Source of the DNA: Motilibacter aurantiacus
GTDB taxonomy: Bacteria > Actinomycetota > Actinomycetes > Motilibacterales > Motilibacteraceae
DNA length: 64,000 bases
Reading direction: 5' to 3'
Assembly: GCF_011250645.1 (NCBI RefSeq)
Contig: NZ_JAANNO010000007.1
Location: forward strand, 132,635-196,634
Part shown: positions 60,459-64,000 of the stretch, piece after piece
Position numbering within the stretch: position 1 is the first letter of the stretch
Layout of the letters: every line of letters begins with the position of its first letter
Translations under genes and position numbers: made by a program
Notes under the pieces: model-generated
Told to the model about the DNA's origin: nothing
Seen by the model: the letters and a program-made list of their open reading frames with translations, nothing else
Databases searched by the model: none

Positions 60459-60932
60459 ATGCAGACCGGTGACACCACCGGCGCCGGCAGCAGTGCCCAG
60501 CCCGAGTCGGTGGGGCACGTCGGCTACGTCGAGGTCCACTTCGACGACCTCGACGCGCTGGGCATGCTGCACAACTCCCGCTACGTCGTGCTCGTCGAGC
60601 GGGCGCTCGGCGCCTACTGGACCGAGCGCGGCTACACGTTCCACGACGGCCGGCCGACCAAGCCGGACGTGTTCCAGGTGGTGCGCGAGCTGCGCATCAC
60701 CTACTCGGTCCCGGTGACGCGCCCGAGCCGGTTGGCGGTGCACTTCTGGGTCGAGACCATGGGCCGCTCCAGCGCGACCTACCGCTTCCGCGTCATGTCC
60801 GAGGACCGCTCCGTCGTGCACGCCGACGGCAGCCGGGTGGTCGTGCGCGTCGACCCCGCGACGCGGCGGCCGACGCCGTGGACGGACGAGGCCCGGACCG
60901 ACGTCCGGGAGATCAGCGCCCCGTCCGGATGA
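60459..60932 (+). CDS. Hot-dog fold acyl-CoA thioesterase (4HBT-like)
   Basis: This 157-aa protein reads GYVEVHFDDLDALGMLHNSRYVVL, where the D-x-x-G-x-x-H/N motif is the 4HBT active site, then VVRELRITYSVPVTRPSRLAV and TYRFRVMSEDRSVVHADGSRVVV. It hydrolyses a CoA thioester; the acyl chain is unknown. ATG 60459 has AAGGAG 5 bp upstream. It sits in the TetR operon, so is likely induced by its substrate. Confidence 0.88.
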   Translation: MQTGDTTGAGSSAQPESVGHVGYVEVHFDDLDALGMLHNSRYVVLVERALGAYWTERGYTFHDGRPTKPDVFQVVRELRITYSVPVTRPSRLAVHFWVETMGRSSATYRFRVMSEDRSVVHADGSRVVVRVDPATRRPTPWTDEARTDVREISAPSG

Positions 60933-61012
60933 CCGTCCCGAGAGGCATCGCCGTGCAGTGGGTGCCGCGAACGGCGGGCTTGACCGCGTGCCGAACCGGG
61001 GAGGGGGCGGGG

Positions 61013-62026
61013 GTGCTAGGAGCCGTGCGCGTACACCTCGCCCTCTCGCTCACCGCTGCCTGCCTGCTCGCCGCCTGCTCGGGCGGGGACTCGCCCGACG
61101 CCGGCGCAGCCGCGGCCAGGCCCTCCGCCGAGGTCTCGCCACCGGGGGCCGGGGCCGGCAGCAGCCCGGCGGTGGGTGCTCCCGCCGGAACGGAGGAGAC
61201 GGCACCGGCGGTCGTACCGAAGCAGCGCAAGCTGCCGCGCGGCGGGACGACGGTCTTCCCCGAGCACCGGCTGGTCGGGTACGCCGGCAACCCGGGCTCC
61301 GCCGCGTTCGGCATCCTCGGCATCGGGGACCTCGGCGCCAAGGGGCGCGACATCGAGAAGCGCGGCGAGGCGTACGACTCCGACGGCCGGACGATCCTGC
61401 CGGTGTTCGAGCTGATCGCCACCGTCGTGCACCGTGGCGCCGGCGACGACGGCATGTACCGCAGCCGCATGGACGACGAGATCATCGAGCAGCACCTGAA
61501 GGCGGCGCGCAAGGCCAAGGGCCTGCTGCTGCTGGGGATCCAGCCGGGGCGCGCGGACTTCCTGCCGGAGGTCAAGGCGTACGAGCGCTGGCTCAAGGAG
61601 CCCGACGTCGGCGTCGCGCTCGACCCCGAGTGGGCGGTCGAGGAGGGCGACGTCCCGGGGGAGGCCTACGGCCGGACCACGGGCAGCGAGCTCGACGTGG
61701 TCGCCGGCTACCTGGCGGGCCTGGTGGCGGACAACGGCCTGCCGGAGAAGGTGATGGTCTACCACCAGGTCGCGCGGTCCGTCGTGGTGGACGAGTCCCG
61801 GCTGCACCGGCACGCGGGCGTCGCGCTGGTAAAGAGCATCGACGGCATCGGCGGGCCGGGGGCCAAGCGGGGCACGTGGTACCACGTGCTGCAGGACACC
61901 CCGGGCCACGTGCACACGGGGATGAAGCTGTTCCTCGAGGAGGACGTGGAGCGCGGCGGGCGGCTGATGAGCCCGGCTGAGGTGCTGGCGCTGAAGCCGC
62001 GCCCGTCCTACGTGCTGTTCGAGTGA
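61013..62026 (+). CDS. Lipoprotein of unknown function with possible TIM-barrel domain
   Basis: This 337-aa protein has a lipoprotein signal (LALSLTAACLLAACSGGD), then an Ala/Pro/Gly-rich linker to about 65. The folded part (LVGYAGNPGSAAFGILGIG, then LPVFELIATVVHRGAG, LLLLGIQPGRADFLPEVKAYERW, VGVALDPEWAVEEGD and KVMVYHQVARSVV) shows alternating beta strands and helices like a glycoside-hydrolase-type barrel, with DPEW as a possible active-site strand. I do not recognise the family. GTG 61013 was taken because it puts the signal peptide at the N-terminus. Confidence 0.7.
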   Translation: MLGAVRVHLALSLTAACLLAACSGGDSPDAGAAAARPSAEVSPPGAGAGSSPAVGAPAGTEETAPAVVPKQRKLPRGGTTVFPEHRLVGYAGNPGSAAFGILGIGDLGAKGRDIEKRGEAYDSDGRTILPVFELIATVVHRGAGDDGMYRSRMDDEIIEQHLKAARKAKGLLLLGIQPGRADFLPEVKAYERWLKEPDVGVALDPEWAVEEGDVPGEAYGRTTGSELDVVAGYLAGLVADNGLPEKVMVYHQVARSVVVDESRLHRHAGVALVKSIDGIGGPGAKRGTWYHVLQDTPGHVHTGMKLFLEEDVERGGRLMSPAEVLALKPRPSYVLFE

Positions 62027-62030
62027 GCGA

Positions 62031-62063
62031 CGGTGCCCGCCCCGGTCCTCGGGGCGGGCACCG
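62031..62063. terminator. Bidirectional terminator hairpin
   Basis: A perfect 13-bp stem (CGGTGCCCGCCCC with its complement) and a 7-nt loop between the convergent lipoprotein and Ig-like genes. Confidence 0.7.
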
Positions 62064-62075
62064 GCACCACGCGGG

Positions 62076-63368
62076 CTACTGCTCGACCGAGTAGTCGGGC
62101 TCGGTGTCGGTCTCCGGCTGCGGCGCGGGCTCCGGGTCGCTCCCGGTCACCGTCAGCTTGCCGATCCCGAGCGCCGCGGTCTCCTCCTCGGAGTACTCGT
62201 GGACGTTGCCGGCCACGTCCGTCACCGTGGCGGTCGCGCTCCAGGTGCCGGTCTCGTAGGCGCAGCCGAGCACCGCGCCCTTGCCCGTCCACGTGCCGTT
62301 CTGCGGGGTCCCGCCGGTCCGCGTCAGCGGGACGGTGAGCTGGCCGCCGTCGCCCTTCCACGTCACCATGACGCTCAGGACGCCGGACTGGGCGTCGGTC
62401 GCGCGCGCGGTCACGTTGACCGCCTGGCCCGAGGTGACCGTCGACGGGCTCGGGGCCGCGGAGACGAGCGCCGGGGCCGTGCGGTCCACGCCGCTGGTCA
62501 CGGACACCGAGCGCGCCCACTTCTTCTTGGCGAGCGCGGCGTTGGCGTACTCGGTCTGGTTCATCGCCATGTCCATGACGTACGCGCTGGCGAGCCACGC
62601 GTCCTTGCCGACCCAGCGCGGGATCTCGGCGTACCCGACGAACGTGCCGTTGGTCGCGGTCCCGCCGGAGCGCTTGAGCACGGTGAGGGTCGCGGGGGTC
62701 GTGCCGGCGCCCTTGGTCTTGCGGGTCAGCTGGACGCTGACGAACGAGACGCCGGAGAAGTTGTCCGTCGCCTTGGCGGTGATCTTCACGCGGCCGGCCT
62801 TCGCGGTGGTGTTCACCGCGGCGGGAGCGAAGGTCAGCGCGGTGAGCGCCGGCGGCTTGAGGTCGGGGGTGGACTTGACCGCGAGGTCGCGCGACCAGCC
62901 GCGCTCCTTGAGCTCGTCGTAGCGCAGGAAGTCGCTGCCGCCCAGCGAGTCGGTCGCCATCACCGACTGCACCTTCCAGGCGCCGGGGATCACGCCGCGC
63001 GGCACGACGGCCTCACCGGAGTAGGTGCCGTCGGTCTTGCTACCGGACGTGAGCTTCAGCAGTCCACCGGCGACGGACTGCTTGCCCTTGGGGCCGAGCG
63101 GCGAGACGAAGGACGCGAGCACGGTCTCGACGCCGTCCGGGTCGCTGACGCGGGCCGTGACCTTGACCTTCTTCTCGCCGGTGCGCACGTCGACCGAGGC
63201 GGGGCTGAAGGAGAAGGAGGTGATCTCCGGCGGGGTGAGCTGGGCACATCCGGCGGCGGAGGCCGGCATGCCGGCACTGATGACGAACGCGGTCGCTGCG
63301 GCTCCGACGCCGGCGACGGCGAGGGTCGCCCGACGACGCCCGATCGGCTTGCTGCGTGTGGTGGACAC
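62076..63368 (-). CDS. Secreted protein with three tandem Ig-like repeats
   Basis: This 430-aa protein has a signal region (RRRATLAVAGVGAAATAFVI, cleavage near ASAAGC) and three repeats of about 110-120 residues. Each starts with a strand like ITSFSFSPASVDVRTGEKK, LTALTFAPAAVNTTAKAGR or VSAAPSPSTVTSGQAVN, and contains VKVTARVSDPDGV, VKITAKATDNFSGV or VNVTARATDAQSGV; each ends with a G-T-(Y/F/W)-x-G turn (TDGTYSGEA, TNGTFVGYA, QNGTWTGKG). This is a bacterial Ig-like or cadherin-like array, probably on the surface. GTG 63368 has GAGGAG 4 bp upstream. The acidic tail (DPEPAPQPETDTEPDYS) has no sortase signal. Confidence 0.8.
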   Translation of the reverse strand: MSTTRSKPIGRRRATLAVAGVGAAATAFVISAGMPASAAGCAQLTPPEITSFSFSPASVDVRTGEKKVKVTARVSDPDGVETVLASFVSPLGPKGKQSVAGGLLKLTSGSKTDGTYSGEAVVPRGVIPGAWKVQSVMATDSLGGSDFLRYDELKERGWSRDLAVKSTPDLKPPALTALTFAPAAVNTTAKAGRVKITAKATDNFSGVSFVSVQLTRKTKGAGTTPATLTVLKRSGGTATNGTFVGYAEIPRWVGKDAWLASAYVMDMAMNQTEYANAALAKKKWARSVSVTSGVDRTAPALVSAAPSPSTVTSGQAVNVTARATDAQSGVLSVMVTWKGDGGQLTVPLTRTGGTPQNGTWTGKGAVLGCAYETGTWSATATVTDVAGNVHEYSEEETAALGIGKLTVTGSDPEPAPQPETDTEPDYSVEQ

Positions 63369-63500
63369 GGCTCTCCTCGTGGTGCTTCGCGATCTGCTGG
63401 GGGTACCGGGATTCCGGAGATCGAGATCCCCCGGCAGATACATGCACCCGTCGATCGGACCCGAAGGCCGTGCGCTTCGGGAGGAGATGTCCGGTACGCG

Positions 63501-64000
63501 TCAGGCAGCGGAGCGTCGGTACGGGCAGGTCCCGTCCAGCCGCAGCCCGCGCTCCTGCAGCAGCGGCGCGAGCTCGTCGGCCGGGCAGGGGCGCCCGAGG
63601 TGGTAGCCCTGGATGACGTCCACCCCGATGGCGGCGAGCCGCTCCCAGGCGAGCGCGTTCTCCACCCCCTCGGCGACGACCGAGAGGCCGAGCGCGTGGC
63701 CCAGGTCCACCGTGAACCGGATGACCGTGTCGTCGTGCTTCCAGTCGGCCAGGCGCTGGACGAAGCTCCGGTCGACCTTGACCTCGTTGAGCGGCAGCCG
63801 CTCCAGGTAGGCCAGCGACGAGTAGCCGGTGCCGAAGTCGTCGACCGACAGCTTGAGCCCGGCGGCCGCCAGCCGGTGCAGGACGGCCAGGCACCGCTCC
63901 GGGTCGCGCATGATGCCGCTCTCGGTGATCTCGAGCGTCAGGCGGCCGGCGGGCACGCCGGTCTCGCGCAGCAGCTGGTCGACGACCAGGGGCAGGTCGT
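63501..64000 (-). CDS. EAL-domain c-di-GMP phosphodiesterase (5' part outside the window)
   Basis: This is the C-terminal 166 residues of a protein entering from the right edge. It shows RLTLEITESGIMRDPERCL, VDDFGTGYSSLAYLERLPL, EVKVDRSFVQRL and VVAEGVENALAWERL, then GVDVIQGYHLGRPCPADEL, the second half of an EAL domain with its magnesium-binding residues (E, DD, K, E) intact. A GGDEF domain may precede it, as in most EAL genes. It ends in a short SAA tail. Confidence 0.92.
   Translation of the reverse strand, partial: DLPLVVDQLLRETGVPAGRLTLEITESGIMRDPERCLAVLHRLAAAGLKLSVDDFGTGYSSLAYLERLPLNEVKVDRSFVQRLADWKHDDTVIRFTVDLGHALGLSVVAEGVENALAWERLAAIGVDVIQGYHLGRPCPADELAPLLQERGLRLDGTCPYRRSAA

Noticed and set aside
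63369-63500. A possible riboswitch upstream of the Ig-like protein gene
   Set aside because: The leader has G+C-rich pairing potential but no recognisable core of a known riboswitch class.
1-64000. CRISPR arrays, tRNA or rRNA genes, insertion sequences, prophage
   Set aside because: I found no regularly spaced repeats, cloverleaf-like CCA-ended segments, transposase or integrase motifs.

Overview
The window is about 73% G+C by eye. It has GTG/TTG starts, many 1-4 bp gene overlaps, start codons preceded at 6-8 bp by TANNNT boxes (leaderless promoters), and families typical of Actinobacteria (OleBC fusion, DUF4012, SSI-like inhibitor, ECF sigma with zinc anti-sigma). It is best read as the chromosome of a high-GC actinomycete; the sequence alone does not fix the genus. 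No rRNA, tRNA, CRISPR array, insertion sequence or phage gene was seen.

Positions 1-38,050 are a large surface-polysaccharide locus. It encodes four nucleotide-sugar supplies. GDP-L-fucose comes from gmd (18.3 kb) and fcl (3.8 kb). A CDP-3,6-dideoxyhexose, probably CDP-tyvelose, comes from the rfbH, rfbF, reductase, rfbE and rfbG set (10.9-16.9 kb). dTDP-L-rhamnose comes from rmlD, rmlB, rmlA and rmlC (23.5-27.0 kb). A CMP-nonulosonic acid comes from a complete pseudaminic acid set: pseB and pseC on one strand, pseF, pseG, pseI and pseH on the other (30.3-35.8 kb). Joined to pseB/pseC are a pseudaminic-acid-associated methylase, a PseA/WbpG-type amidotransferase and its HisH/HisF paralogues, so the predicted sugar is an acetamidino and perhaps methylated pseudaminic acid. 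Around these lie glycosyltransferases (GT2, GT4, a GT4-GT2 fusion, WecG/TagA type), two O-antigen polymerase/ligase-like proteins, a Wzx flippase, a GtrB/GtrA-like pair, membrane glycosyltransferase-like proteins and a frameshifted acyltransferase 3. No phosphoglycosyl transferase or Wzz/Wzc chain-length kinase is present, so the locus probably continues to the left.

Positions 37.9-43.5 kb hold a rhodanese, a Tat-exported amidase-signature enzyme translationally coupled to a 63-aa protein made of two 25-residue FFAVPW repeats, a divergent SSI-like lipoprotein, a stand-alone LigD-type polymerase and a membrane diguanylate cyclase. The amidase-FFAVPW pair is the part I cannot assign to any described system.

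Positions 43.5-48.1 kb form an ole operon (oleA, fused oleBC, oleD) for long-chain olefin synthesis through a beta-lactone. Then follow a DUF4012 exopolysaccharide-type protein, a MutM/Fpg-like DNA glycosylase, a DUF1800-DUF1501 export pair, a small acidic protein, a 2H phosphoesterase, a PAS-GGDEF-EAL protein, an ECF sigma/anti-sigma pair with a Rieske lipoprotein and a DUF2231 membrane protein, an autoregulated TetR repressor with a hot-dog thioesterase, a lipoprotein, a secreted protein with three Ig-like repeats, and a truncated EAL-domain gene. Three c-di-GMP genes lie right of the polysaccharide locus.
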